Assembly (NCBI RefSeq): GCF_006716905.1
Contig: NZ_VFPV01000003.1
Coordinates: forward strand, 1 to 64,000
From: Acidovorax temperans
GTDB lineage: Bacteria; Pseudomonadota; Gammaproteobacteria; Burkholderiales; Burkholderiaceae_C
DNA: 64,000 bases
Direction: 5' to 3'
Positions within the stretch are counted from its first letter, which is position 1; the number at the start of each line of letters is the position of its first letter. Of this stretch, positions 22,747 through 31,631 are shown one piece after another. The translations under genes were made by a program, and so were the position numbers. The notes below the pieces were generated by a model. That model saw nothing but the letters and a program-made list of their open reading frames with translations. It was not told the DNA's origin and did no database searches.

Positions 22747-23127
22747 TCAGGCAGCGGGGCGTTCGCAGGCAATGTCGGCCATCAAGGCCGTCATGCGCGG
22801 GTCTTCGCCAATAGCGGGTTGCACATGAATGGCCACCTGGGGGTGGTTGTCGCGCAGTTGCTGCACCAGGACAGGCAGGTCTTCGCGGGCGTGCTTGCCG
22901 GTGCCCAGGAACATGGGCACCACGGTGACATGGGTTGCGCCTGCAGCTACCAGGCCTGCCACCGCTTGCGCCAATGGAGGCTCGCTCAGTTCCAGATAGG
23001 CGCAAACCACCGGGCGCTGCGGGTGGTCTGCCTTGATGCGCGCGGCCACGGCCTCAATGGGGGCGCGCCAGAGAGGGTCGCGAGAGCCGTGCGAAAAAAG
23101 AACGACAGCAGAGGTGGGCTCGGTCAT
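22747..23127 (-). CDS. cbiX: Sirohydrochlorin chelatase-like protein (CbiX small form)
   Basis: 126 residues, the size of single-domain CbiX/SirB-type chelatases. LFSHGSRDPLW holds the metal-site His, and VVPMFLGTGKHAREDLP the second His region. It inserts Fe or Co into sirohydrochlorin for siroheme (sulfite/nitrite reductases) or cobalamin. The ATG at 23127 gives the family N-terminus; the frame is open for 30 codons upstream but without similarity. An IS200-type element lies immediately upstream and separates it from lptG. Confidence 0.85.
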   Translation of the reverse strand: MTEPTSAVVLFSHGSRDPLWRAPIEAVAARIKADHPQRPVVCAYLELSEPPLAQAVAGLVAAGATHVTVVPMFLGTGKHAREDLPVLVQQLRDNHPQVAIHVQPAIGEDPRMTALMADIACERPAA

Positions 23128-23195
23128 GGATGTGGAATCAAAGAATTGGCGCGCCAAAATGGGCTGCGCCTGGCTAGCGCCGCAGCAGTAACCAT

Positions 23196-23295
23196 CCCCC
23201 GGCAAAGCCGGGGGCATTCGGGATGTGAGCCGCTCAAAGCGGCTGTAAGGGGTCGCTAACGCGGCCCCTCATTCTTGGGGCCACCTATCGGTGGC
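23196..23295. other. Four consecutive hairpins at the tnpA-distal end of the IS200-type element
   Basis: CCCCCGGC/GCCGGGGG (23196-23214), AGCCGCT/AGCGGCT (23228-23244), AGGGGTCGC/GCGGCCCCT with one wobble (23248-23269) and GCCACC/GGTGGC (23280-23295). The first is the end hairpin; the others lie between it and the tnpA stop and may insulate against read-through. Confidence 0.7.
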
Positions 23296-23298
23296 TAC

Positions 23299-23730
23299 TC
23301 ACCTCCATAGACCGAGTTGGTCCAACCTCTCGTCTTCCTTCTCCTGGTTTCGGATGTACTCCCGTATCACCGCTTCGTCGCGTCCCACCGTCGAGACGAA
23401 GTACCCTCGCGCCCAGAAGTGCTGACCCACGAAGTTGCGCTTTCGCTCTCCGTACACCCGCGCAAGGTGGATTGCGCTCTTGCCTTTGATAAAGCCCACC
23501 ACCTGCGACACCGAGTACTTCGGTGGGATCGACAGCATCATGTGCACGTGATCGGGCATCAGATGCCCCTCTTCAACCCTGCATTCCTTTTGCGCGGCCA
23601 ACTTTCTGAATACCTCACCCAGGTGTTCGCGTAGCTGCTTGTACAGCGTTCGCCTTCGACACTTGGGGATGAAGACCACGTGATATTTGCAATCCCAGGC
23701 CGTGTGACTCAAACTTTCATACTTGTCCAT
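23299..23730 (-). CDS. tnpA: IS200/IS605-family transposase TnpA
   Basis: A 143-residue Y1 HUH single-strand transposase. The HUH motif is H61-V-H63 in MPDHVHMML, and the catalytic tyrosine is Y125 in VIREYIRNQ. Start MDKYESLSHTAWDCKYHVVFIPK is typical. No tnpB accompanies it. The frame is intact, so mobility is possible. Confidence 0.95.
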   Translation of the reverse strand: MDKYESLSHTAWDCKYHVVFIPKCRRRTLYKQLREHLGEVFRKLAAQKECRVEEGHLMPDHVHMMLSIPPKYSVSQVVGFIKGKSAIHLARVYGERKRNFVGQHFWARGYFVSTVGRDEAVIREYIRNQEKEDERLDQLGLWR

Positions 23731-23801
23731 CGTGTTTCTTCCTTTCGTTTGCTTGGCGGCTCACGATTGAAAGTCTCTACGGTGGACAACCTCCTGAAAA
23801 G

Positions 23802-24950
23802 TCAAACTTCTACTGCCTCCCCGGCAGAGCCGGGGGGCCTCCTTTTGGTAGCTAGCCAGCCAAAGGCGGCCAGTGACAACACAGAGTAAATGAGCCCCGG
23901 CGCGGCAGCGGTAAGCCATGGAGACCAGTTTTGCAGGTTGCCCGCGTAGCCAAACACGTTGTTGAGCAAAAAGAAGCTGATGCCAGCCATGACGCCCCCG
24001 AAAACGTAGCCTGCAATGCTGCCTGAGCGGAAGTGCAGGTATGCGAAGGGCAGCGCCAAAACCACCATGACCAGGCAGCTCAAGGGGTAGAAGACCTTGC
24101 GCCAAAACTCGATTTCATAACGCTGCGCGGACTGCCCGTTGTCGTCCAGATGGCGGATGTACTGGAACAGATCAAACGTCGCCATGCGGTCAGGCTTGAG
24201 CAGCGATGCGGCAATCATGTCGGCACTGATGTTGGTGGGCCAGCGCCACTCTGGCAGTTTTTGGTGCTCTACCTGGGCTTCATCCGCCGCGCGTTGGTGA
24301 AAGACGCTGCGCTGCACATCGCGCAGCACCCAGGCGGCGTCGTCCGAACCCTGCACTTGTCCTGTTGCTGCACGGGTTTGCGAGGCGATCTTGCCCTGCT
24401 CGTCAAACTCAAAGATGCGCACGTCGATCAGCCCGCCATCGGCGCCGATGGCACGCACGTTGACGGCGAAGGAGTGGTCGTCCTGGCGCGCCTTGAGCCA
24501 CGCCCCGGTGGCACCCGAACTGAGTTTGCCCAGGTGGCGCACCTTGATCAGCTGGGCCGCTTTGTCGGTGAGTGGAGCCAGGTAGTCACCCACAGCAAAG
24601 GTCAGCAGCACAAAGAAGCCACCCAGTGTGAGCAGCGTGCGCAATGCCAGCCAGGGGCCCATGCCGCTGGTGCGCATGATGGTGAATTCAGAGCTCTGCG
24701 CCAGGCGCGCCATCACAAAAATGGTGCCGATGAGCACGGTGATGGGCAGCAACTCATACAAATGGCTGGGAATGCTGAGCGCGACAAACAGCAGGGCATG
24801 GGACAGCTGGTAGCCGTCTGACCCCGTGCGGCCAATCCAGCGCAGTTCATCGACCAAATCGAAGAAAAAGAACAGGGCCAGAAAGCCCATCGTGACAAAC
24901 GCAACCGCGAACACGGCTTCGCGGTGAATCAGGCGGCGCAGGGTATTCAA
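23802..24950 (-). CDS. lptG: Lipopolysaccharide export permease LptG, C-terminus altered by IS200
   Basis: 382 residues. With LptF and LptB it forms the inner-membrane ABC transporter that pulls LPS into the Lpt bridge. Six membrane segments (three N-terminal, three C-terminal) flank a periplasmic beta-jellyroll domain. The TTG start overlaps the lptF stop (TTGA) and is preceded by AAGGAG; an in-frame ATG 39 bases upstream has no such site. The last ~14 residues (KRRPPGSAGEAVEV) are encoded by the IS200 end hairpin, so the native C-terminus was replaced, probably without loss of the last helix. Confidence 0.9.
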   Translation of the reverse strand: MNTLRRLIHREAVFAVAFVTMGFLALFFFFDLVDELRWIGRTGSDGYQLSHALLFVALSIPSHLYELLPITVLIGTIFVMARLAQSSEFTIMRTSGMGPWLALRTLLTLGGFFVLLTFAVGDYLAPLTDKAAQLIKVRHLGKLSSGATGAWLKARQDDHSFAVNVRAIGADGGLIDVRIFEFDEQGKIASQTRAATGQVQGSDDAAWVLRDVQRSVFHQRAADEAQVEHQKLPEWRWPTNISADMIAASLLKPDRMATFDLFQYIRHLDDNGQSAQRYEIEFWRKVFYPLSCLVMVVLALPFAYLHFRSGSIAGYVFGGVMAGISFFLLNNVFGYAGNLQNWSPWLTAAAPGLIYSVLSLAAFGWLATKRRPPGSAGEAVEV

Positions 24951-26041
24951 GCGGGGCTCCTTTGTGCCCAAAGGCGGCGGGGCGTCCATTGGTTGTGCCG
25001 TATCGCCAACAAAAGCATGCCTGCTCCGAACGTGCCGCCATGCAGCAGAGCCATGAACGCCAGCAGGCCCATGCGCCCAGAGCCCACCCAGCTCTGGCCC
25101 AGCGTCATGAGGTTGTAGTAAACAATGAAGGCAAACAGTGCCAGCACCATGCTGGTGCTGCGCGCGGCACGGGGGTTGGCGCTGGCCAGGGCCAGCCCCA
25201 GTACGACGAAATTGAGCGCAGCCAGTGCCAGCCCTACGCGCCAGCCCAACTCTGCCATGTGCACAGGCACGGGTTGCGCCAGCAGGGCAGGGGTCGAGCG
25301 GGTTTTGACGGAAAACTCTTCCGCTGCACCGGGCGGGGCTGAGCCGATGCGGGTCGAATATTCCTCAAATTCGCTGATCTTCAACCCCGGCTGGTTGCGG
25401 GTGGTTTCCAGCCGCTGGCCGTTACTGAGCACGGCAATCCGGTCTTCCCCACGAATTTCCATGCGGGCGCTGCGGGCGCTGGTCACGGTCTCTTTGTCAC
25501 CCGTCGAGGTCGCGATGAAGATGTTGTTGCCCGCTTGTTCATCAGGAGTGTCCTTGTCGATGAAGAACACCCGTGTGCCGTTGGCCGATTCCTGGAATTC
25601 ACCTGGGGCAATACGGTCAATGTCGCTGCGCCGCTCGTAACGTGTCTTCAGCTCCTGAATCTGCGTGTTGGACCAGGGCCATACTGCAAGCGACAGCACA
25701 GCGATGACGGCCATGACAGGCCAGGCGAATCGCAGCAAGGGGCGAAGCAAGCTGGCCAGGCCGCGCCCACTGGCAAACCAGATGACCATTTCGCTGTCGC
25801 GGTACATTCTGGAAAGGGTGCTGACCACCGCAACGAACAGGCTCAGGCTGAGAATGATGGGCAGCTGGCCGAGCACGGTGAACCCCATCACCAGCATGAC
25901 GTCTGAGGGATTGACGCTGCCACGGGAGGCCTGCCCGAGGGTGCGGATCAGCATCATGGTCATTACGACCGTGACCAGCACCACCAGCGTCGCGCCGAAG
26001 CTGCGCGCCAGCTCCTTGCGAATAGATGAATCGAATAACAT
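24947..26041 (-). CDS. lptF: Lipopolysaccharide export permease LptF
   Basis: 364 residues. FDSSIRKELARSFGATLVVLVTVVMTMMLIRTLGQ is the LptF N-terminus, with MYRDSEMVIWFASGRGL as the conserved cytoplasmic coupling-helix region that contacts LptB. A periplasmic jellyroll and three C-terminal membrane helices follow. The ATG at 26041 was preferred to a GTG six codons upstream. It is divergent from pepA with only 23 bp between start codons. Confidence 0.93.
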   Translation of the reverse strand: MLFDSSIRKELARSFGATLVVLVTVVMTMMLIRTLGQASRGSVNPSDVMLVMGFTVLGQLPIILSLSLFVAVVSTLSRMYRDSEMVIWFASGRGLASLLRPLLRFAWPVMAVIAVLSLAVWPWSNTQIQELKTRYERRSDIDRIAPGEFQESANGTRVFFIDKDTPDEQAGNNIFIATSTGDKETVTSARSARMEIRGEDRIAVLSNGQRLETTRNQPGLKISEFEEYSTRIGSAPPGAAEEFSVKTRSTPALLAQPVPVHMAELGWRVGLALAALNFVVLGLALASANPRAARSTSMVLALFAFIVYYNLMTLGQSWVGSGRMGLLAFMALLHGGTFGAGMLLLAIRHNQWTPRRLWAQRSPA

Positions 26042-26064
26042 TGGCTCGAAGGAAAACACCGATT

Positions 26065-27591
26065 ATGAACTTTGATCTGAAGAAACTGGATTTGGAAGCG
26101 GCCGCCATCGAAAAATGCGACCTGCTCGCTGTTTTGGTGCCAGAGGAGTTCAAGCCTGGCCGGGATGAGCTGTCGGCCCTGGTGGCGCAGGCGATCAAGC
26201 AGGGGGACTTCAGCGCCAAGGTTGGCAAACACCTGCAGTGCTATGGGACCTCGGCAGCGGCTGCAAAGCGTGTGGTGTTTCTGGGAACAGGAGACGGCTC
26301 GGCGCGTGCTGTGCGGCAAGCGGTGTTGTCTTTGTCTGGTTTGCTGAAAGGGCCACAGATCAAGCGCATGGTGGTGTTGTCTGCATCGCCGCTGGCAGCT
26401 TCCCACGTCAGCATTGCGGTGCAGGCGGTGGCAGAAGCCAGCTATGTCTACACCACCACCAAATCCAAAGCCGAAGCGCGTGCGCTGACCCGCTGTGTGG
26501 TGGGTGTAGCCGATGTGGCTGCAGCCCGTGCGGAATTTGATGCCGGAGTCGCTTTGGTGGCGGGTATCGAACTGGCCCGCGAATGGGGCAACCGGCCCGC
26601 CAATTACGCCACCCCTACGATGCTTGCCGATGCGGCCAAGGCTTTGGCCAAGCAGCCCCGCGTTCAGTGCAAGGTGCACGGCCCGGCGGAAGTGGCCAAG
26701 CTGGGCATGGGCGCTTTCATGGCGGTCGCCCAAGGCACTGAGCAGCCCCTGCGCTTCATTGAACTGCATTACCGTGGTGCCGGCAAGGATGTGCCTGCCG
26801 TGGTACTGGTAGGCAAAGGCATTACCTTTGACACGGGCGGTATCTCCATCAAGCCTGCGGGCGAAATGGACGAGATGAAGTTTGACATGTGCGGGGCGGC
26901 CAGTGTGTTGGGGGTGTTCAAGGCACTGGCCGAGCTGCAGCCCACATTGAACGTGGTGGGTTTGATCCCGGCGTGCGAAAACATGCCCGATGGCCGCGCC
27001 GTGAAGCCTGGTGATGTGGTTACCAGCATGAGTGGACAGACCATCGAAATTCTCAATACCGATGCGGAAGGACGTCTGGTGCTGTGCGATGCCCTCACCT
27101 ATGCGGCCCGCTTCAAGCCTGCAGCGATCGTGGACATTGCCACGCTGACCGGCGCCTGCGTGATTGCGCTGGGCGGGGTGCGCAGCGGCCTGTATGCCAA
27201 CCGTGATGAGCTGGCGCATGCATTGCACCAAGCCGGTGAAGCGTCTCTCGACCCGTGCTGGCGCATGCCCCTCGACGATGAATACGCCGAGGGACTCAAG
27301 AGCAATTTTGCAGACATGGGCAACGTGGCAGGGCGGGCGGGTGGCTCCATCACTGCAGCCAAGTTCCTGCAAAAATTTGTGGGCGACTTGCCATGGGCGC
27401 ACTTGGATATCGCAGGCACGGCCTGGAAGGGTGGCGCAGCCAAGGGCTCCACGGGTCGCCCTGTGGGGCTGCTGCTTCAGTACCTGCTCGCGCACGCCAG
27501 CAACGCTGCTGCCTCTGCCAAGTCCAAGCCCGCCGCCACAGCGCGCGCCAAGGCTGTCAAAACCGTGCGGCGGGCACCTTCTGCCAAGTAA
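26065..27591 (+). CDS. pepA: Leucyl aminopeptidase (M17)
   Basis: A 508-residue cytosolic two-metal aminopeptidase. GKGITFDTGGISIKPAGEMDEMKFDMCGAA carries metal ligands and catalytic Lys, and NTDAEGRLVL is the family signature with Asp/Glu ligands. The last ~30 residues are a basic Ala/Lys/Arg tail (SAKSKPAATARAKAVKT) beyond the catalytic fold. The ATG was chosen because it gives the family start (NFDLKKL) and follows AAGGA. pepA-holC pairing is common in betaproteobacteria. Confidence 0.95.
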   Translation: MNFDLKKLDLEAAAIEKCDLLAVLVPEEFKPGRDELSALVAQAIKQGDFSAKVGKHLQCYGTSAAAAKRVVFLGTGDGSARAVRQAVLSLSGLLKGPQIKRMVVLSASPLAASHVSIAVQAVAEASYVYTTTKSKAEARALTRCVVGVADVAAARAEFDAGVALVAGIELAREWGNRPANYATPTMLADAAKALAKQPRVQCKVHGPAEVAKLGMGAFMAVAQGTEQPLRFIELHYRGAGKDVPAVVLVGKGITFDTGGISIKPAGEMDEMKFDMCGAASVLGVFKALAELQPTLNVVGLIPACENMPDGRAVKPGDVVTSMSGQTIEILNTDAEGRLVLCDALTYAARFKPAAIVDIATLTGACVIALGGVRSGLYANRDELAHALHQAGEASLDPCWRMPLDDEYAEGLKSNFADMGNVAGRAGGSITAAKFLQKFVGDLPWAHLDIAGTAWKGGAAKGSTGRPVGLLLQYLLAHASNAAASAKSKPAATARAKAVKTVRRAPSAK

Positions 27592-27597
27592 GAAGAG

Positions 27598-28032
27598 ATG
27601 ACAGAGATTGCCTTCCACTTCAACGCCCCGGACAAGCTCGCCTACGCGTGCCGCTTTGCACGCAAGGCCCAGCGCGCGGGCGCCCGGTTGGTGATCCTCG
27701 CCCCACGGCCTGTGCTGACTGAGCTGGACCGCATGCTCTGGTCTTTTTCACCGCAGGACTTTGTTGCCCATTGCTTTGCCGATGCGGATGAAGACCAAAT
27801 TGCCGCTACCCCGGTCGTGCTGGCCAGTGAGCTGCGCCAGGTTCCGCACCATGAAGTGCTTTTGAATCTGGACAGCCAGGTGCCGGCGGGTTTCGAGCGT
27901 TTCTTGCGTTTGATCGAGGTGGTGAGTTCCGTCGATGAGCAGGATCGGGGGCATGCTCGATTGCGTTGGAAGCAATACGCCTCTCGCGGCTATGCCATCG
28001 CCCGGCATGACTTGGTGTTGAAAGGGGGTTGA
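27598..28032 (+). CDS. holC: DNA polymerase III chi subunit
   Basis: 144 residues. The start MTEIAFHFNAPDKLAYACRFARKA and the segment RMLWSFSPQDFVAHC match HolC, which links the clamp loader to SSB. It begins six bases after pepA and ends just before the next gene, so the three are probably one operon. Confidence 0.93.
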   Translation: MTEIAFHFNAPDKLAYACRFARKAQRAGARLVILAPRPVLTELDRMLWSFSPQDFVAHCFADADEDQIAATPVVLASELRQVPHHEVLLNLDSQVPAGFERFLRLIEVVSSVDEQDRGHARLRWKQYASRGYAIARHDLVLKGG

Positions 28033-28033
28033 T

Positions 28034-28492
28034 GTGGCAACCTCTCCTCCCCGAGTTCCTCCGAAATTTGTTCCAACCCTCACCGAAGTGGTGCAAGCCC
28101 CGGTGGCTGGTGTCCCACGGCCTGCGGCTGCACCGGTCATGCCTCCAGCCTCCTCGAGGCCTGTCACCCGCCCGATTGCGCCAGTGCGGGCAGCCCCGGC
28201 CAGTCTGGCTCAGAGGCCGCCTGTTATGCCCGCAGCAGTCCCTTCACCGGCGGCCGCGACCCCGCAGCCACCCGCCCAGCGCATGCCGGATGGCGTCGAG
28301 GAATACATGATTCATCGCGTCATGCAGCGCGTGGATGTGGTGCTTGACCAAAGGTTGCGCGAGGCGATCGCCACGGTGGTGCAAGAGCAAACCAGATCGG
28401 TGCTTCCGCGCCTGCGCGAAGAAATCGAATCGGTGGTGCGCCACGCGGTGTACGAAGCCGTTGCAGACGAGCTGGCATCAGGTCAAAAGTGA
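28034..28492 (+). CDS. Pro/Ala-rich protein of unknown function linked to holC
   Basis: 152 residues from a GTG one base after the holC TGA. The first ~85 residues are low-complexity Pro/Ala/Val; the last ~65 are charged and helical (YMIHRVMQRVDVVLDQRLREAIATVV, LPRLREEIESVVRHAVYEAVADEL). I recall similar proteins of unknown function beside holC in Burkholderiales, possibly the DUF2486 type, but this could not be checked. No signal peptide. The C-terminal helix may be an oligomerisation or binding segment. Confidence 0.7.
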   Translation: MATSPPRVPPKFVPTLTEVVQAPVAGVPRPAAAPVMPPASSRPVTRPIAPVRAAPASLAQRPPVMPAAVPSPAAATPQPPAQRMPDGVEEYMIHRVMQRVDVVLDQRLREAIATVVQEQTRSVLPRLREEIESVVRHAVYEAVADELASGQK

Positions 28493-28640
28493 CTTGGCGC
28501 AACGGTAACAGGGTAATCCCCTGTGGTTTCGCGCTGCATTTAATCGTGTTCCCTAATGAGCTGGCCTGTAAATTGCGATATGTTTCACTGCGTTGAGACA
28601 CAAGAACAATTCTCAGCGTTTACCTTTACTGGAGATAGAT

Positions 28641-29771
28641 ATGCAATTGAAGTTGAAACTGACCGTGGTTGCTGCTATCGCAGCTGTTGCCGGCGTTGCC
28701 TCTGCACAAGAGCAGGTGGTCAAGATCGGTCACGTGGCTCCTGTTTCCGGCGCCCAGGCTCACTACGGCAAAGACAACGAAAATGGCGCCCGCATGGCCA
28801 TTGAAGAGTTGAACGCACAAGGTGTCACCATCGGCGGCAAGAAGATCAAGTTTGAACTGGTTGCTGAAGACGACGCTGCTGATCCGAAGCAAGGCACTGC
28901 AGCCGCTCAGAAACTGTGCGATGCCAAGGTTGCTGGCGTTGTGGGCCACTTGAACTCCGGTACCACCATCCCTGCATCCAAGGTTTACAACGACTGTGGC
29001 ATTCCTCACGTCACCGGCGCGGCCACCAACCCCAACCTGACCAAGCCCGGTTACAAGACCACCTTCCGTATCATTGCCAACGACAACGCACTGGGCGCTG
29101 GTCTGGCTTCCTACGCTGCCGACACCCTGAAGCTCAAGACTGTCGCCATCGTGGACGACCGTACCGCTTATGGTCAAGGCGTTGCTGACGTGTTCAAGAA
29201 GACCGCTGCAGCCAAGGGCATGAAAGTGGTTGACGAGCAGTTCACCACCGACAAAGCTACAGACTTCATGGCCATTCTGACTGCCATCAAGTCCAAGAAC
29301 CCAGACGCCATCTTCTTCGGCGGTATGGATCCACAGGCTGGCCCTATGCTGCGCCAAATGGAACAGCTGGGCATGGGCAACGTGAAGTACTTCGGTGGTG
29401 ATGGCGTCTGCACGTCCGAAATCGCCAAGCTCGCTGCCGGCGCCAAGACACTGGCCAACGTGGTTTGCGCCGAAGGCGGCTCTTCGCTGGACAAGATGCC
29501 TGGCGGCAAGGCTTGGAAGGCCAAGTACGATGCCAAGTACCCCAACCAGTTCCAGGTGTACAGCCCCTACACCTATGACGCGACCTTCCTGCTGGTTGAC
29601 GCTATGAAGCGCGCCAATTCTTGGGATCCCAAGGTTTACACCCCTGAGCTGCTGAAGGCCAACTTCAAGGGCGTGACTTCCACGATCCAGTTTGAACCCA
29701 ACGGCGAAATGAAAAACCCTGCCATCACCCTGTACGTTTACAAGGATGGCAAGAAGACTCCTCTGAACTAA
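28641..29771 (+). CDS. Branched-chain amino acid ABC transporter substrate-binding protein
   Basis: 376 residues. A signal peptide (MQLKLKLTVVAAIAAVAGVASAQ) precedes a type I periplasmic binding fold: KIGHVAPVSGAQAHYGKDNENGARMA, VVGHLNSGTTIPAS, TAYGQGVADVFKK. It is LivK/LivJ-like, so leucine, isoleucine or valine are likely ligands. GGAG lies seven bases before the ATG. No livHMGF membrane or ATPase genes follow; a strong terminator does, so it is transcribed alone. Codon use looks strongly optimised, suggesting high expression. Confidence 0.9.
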   Translation: MQLKLKLTVVAAIAAVAGVASAQEQVVKIGHVAPVSGAQAHYGKDNENGARMAIEELNAQGVTIGGKKIKFELVAEDDAADPKQGTAAAQKLCDAKVAGVVGHLNSGTTIPASKVYNDCGIPHVTGAATNPNLTKPGYKTTFRIIANDNALGAGLASYAADTLKLKTVAIVDDRTAYGQGVADVFKKTAAAKGMKVVDEQFTTDKATDFMAILTAIKSKNPDAIFFGGMDPQAGPMLRQMEQLGMGNVKYFGGDGVCTSEIAKLAAGAKTLANVVCAEGGSSLDKMPGGKAWKAKYDAKYPNQFQVYSPYTYDATFLLVDAMKRANSWDPKVYTPELLKANFKGVTSTIQFEPNGEMKNPAITLYVYKDGKKTPLN

Positions 29772-29794
29772 AGTCTGCTCAGCGGTCTCGCTAA

Positions 29795-29829
29795 AAAGGC
29801 CTTCTGCTTGATGAAAGCAGAAGGCCTTT
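29795..29829. terminator. Rho-independent terminator
   Basis: Perfect 15-bp stem AAAGGCCTTCTGCTT / AAGCAGAAGGCCTTT with a five-base loop (GATGA), 24 bases after the binding-protein stop. The T-rich right arm supports termination on the plus strand and the A-run on the left supports the minus strand. Confidence 0.9.
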
Positions 29830-29883
29830 GTTCTTGCGCTACCTGGTTTCAGTTTGCCAGGCGGCACCTCAGTGGCAGAGCAT

Positions 29884-30891
29884 TTATCGGCGCACTTGCA
29901 GAGCCCCAGGGTTCACGATGTTGGTGGGCGTTCCCTTGATGAAATTGACGACGTTGTCAAAAGCAGCGCCAAAGTACAGCTCATAGCTGTCTTGCTCAAC
30001 GTAGCCGATGTGCGGGGTGCAAATGCAGTTCTCCAGCCTGAGCAGCGCATGGCCCTGCAAGATCGGTTCACTCTCAAAGACGTCCACGGCGGCCATGCCC
30101 GGGCGTCCGCGGTTCAGCGCTGCAATCAGGGCATCGGGTTCAATGAGTTCAGCGCGTGATGTATTCACCAGCAAAGACGTGGGCTTCATGCATGAGAGAT
30201 CTTCGAGCGAGACGATGTTGCGGGTCTCATCATTCAAGCGCAGATGCAGGGAAATAACATCGCACTGGGCAAAAAACTCCTCACGCGTACTGGCTGCCTG
30301 GTAGCCATCGGTCAGCGCTTTCGCACGCGAGGCTTCGCGCCCCCAGATTCGGACGTTCATACCAAACGCCCGCCCATAGCCAGCTACCAACTGTCCGATA
30401 CGGCCATAGCCCCAAATCCCCAGGGTCTTGCCACGCAATACGCAGCCGATCCCAAAGTTGGGCGGCATGGATGCTGTTTTGAGGCCGGATTGCTGCCATG
30501 CTCCATGTTTGAGGTTGGCGATGTAATGGGGTAGGCGACGGCTGGCTGCCATAATCAGAGCCCAGGTCAGCTCGGCAGGCGCTACTGGCGAGCCCACACC
30601 TTCAGCGACCGCAATACCTCGCTCGGTGCAAGCCGTGACATCCACATGACTGCCGATCTTCCCGGTCTGGGCGATCAGCTTGAGTCGAGGGAGTTTCTCT
30701 ATCAGCTGCCGGGTGATTTGGGTTCGCTCCCGGATCAGCACAATGATGTCTGCATCCTTCAGCCGCACCGAAAGTTGGCCCAGCCCTTTGACGGTGTTGG
30801 TATAGACCTTGGCTGTGTAGGCGTCTAACCGCGAGGCGCAATGCAGCTTGCGTACCGCGTCTTGATAGTCGTCCAGGATAACGATATTCAT
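29884..30891 (-). CDS. D-2-hydroxyacid dehydrogenase family protein
   Basis: A 335-residue NAD-dependent dehydrogenase related to phosphoglycerate dehydrogenase but without an ACT domain. The Rossmann motif GIWGYGRIGQLVAGYG, the catalytic Arg in LLVNTSRAELIE, Glu in VDVFESEPI and His in CTPHIGYVEQ are present. The ATG opening MNIVILDDYQD was chosen over an upstream frame extension. Substrate is unknown. Confidence 0.88.
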   Translation of the reverse strand: MNIVILDDYQDAVRKLHCASRLDAYTAKVYTNTVKGLGQLSVRLKDADIIVLIRERTQITRQLIEKLPRLKLIAQTGKIGSHVDVTACTERGIAVAEGVGSPVAPAELTWALIMAASRRLPHYIANLKHGAWQQSGLKTASMPPNFGIGCVLRGKTLGIWGYGRIGQLVAGYGRAFGMNVRIWGREASRAKALTDGYQAASTREEFFAQCDVISLHLRLNDETRNIVSLEDLSCMKPTSLLVNTSRAELIEPDALIAALNRGRPGMAAVDVFESEPILQGHALLRLENCICTPHIGYVEQDSYELYFGAAFDNVVNFIKGTPTNIVNPGALQVRR

Positions 30892-31013
30892 CCCGGTATT
30901 GTGCCTTGTAGACGCCGCCAATTCCTTGCAGGATGTCGCTTCGCAAGCGCCATATGCAACGTGATGTAGCGCGTTGGCGGGCCATGGCGGCGTGGTCAGT
31001 CAGCGCGTTGGCG

Positions 31014-31502
31014 TCATCCGTACGCCAAAGCGGCTTCTCTGGCGGCCATACGGTCCAGTTCGGCACATACGTCTGCCATTCGTCCGGAAATGACCAGCCT
31101 GCCTCCATCTTTGCCGCCGCGTGAGTGAACGATTCGAAGAGGCTTGAGGGTCTGCTTTGAGCCTGCGGGGGCATCTTGCTCCGAAGGCGTGGCAAAGAGG
31201 TCTGCAGTCTCGCCTTTTTGAATCGGTTTGCTCGCCGCAACGTACAAATGCCGACCTTTGGGTGGCGAAGTTTGCTTGCGGCGAGACACGGTGGTAGCCA
31301 CAGCGCTTTGGGTGGCTAGGGTTAAGTGCACTTCCGCATGACCGGTGGCGAGTGTGGGCAATGGCTTGGGTGGCGCATCGCCATCAAGCTGCTTGGAAAC
31401 GATGCCGATGTGTTGTTTGCTGCCCTTGAGCGACCACAAAAAGCGCGTTACTGCCTGCAGCGGTTTACGGATGGATGAAAGGGGCGTGGTTCCAGTTCCC
31501 AT
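31014..31502 (-). CDS. Hypothetical protein
   Basis: 162 residues. No recognised domain. The N-terminus (SIRKPLQAVTRFLWSLKGSK) is basic; the middle is Ser/Thr/Lys-rich and probably disordered; the C-terminus (GGRLVISGRMADVCAELDRMAAREAALAYG) is a short amphipathic block that resembles the ends of several Burkholderiales hypothetical proteins. GGAG precedes the ATG at 31502; the frame is open further upstream without coding character. It lies 129 bp downstream of lexA in the same direction. Confidence 0.6.
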   Translation of the reverse strand: MGTGTTPLSSIRKPLQAVTRFLWSLKGSKQHIGIVSKQLDGDAPPKPLPTLATGHAEVHLTLATQSAVATTVSRRKQTSPPKGRHLYVAASKPIQKGETADLFATPSEQDAPAGSKQTLKPLRIVHSRGGKDGGRLVISGRMADVCAELDRMAAREAALAYG

Positions 31503-31631
31503 GTGAATTCTCCGAAAATCGGTGGACGAACATAGGCAGGATTGAAAACAACAGAATGTCCCAGGGCTGGCGCAAACAAACTTGCTGCGCCAAACGCCCG
31601 CCACCTGGAACCTGTGCACTGACCTTGTGCG

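Larger units (their letters stand above)
23190..23850 (-). mobile_element. IS200/IS605-type insertion element (ends approximate)
   Basis: One tnpA gene is bracketed by similar subterminal hairpins: CCCCCGGC-AAA-GCCGGGGG at 23196-23214 and CCCCGGC-AGA-GCCGGGG at 23819-23835. This is the layout of IS200-type elements, which have no inverted repeats and use hairpin recognition. Exact ends cannot be fixed without an empty site. It lies between lptG and cbiX and supplies the last codons of lptG. Confidence 0.8.

Noticed and set aside
25963-27618. 551-codon minus-strand frame
   Set aside because: Antisense of pepA; no recognisable domain, and pepA motifs are intact.
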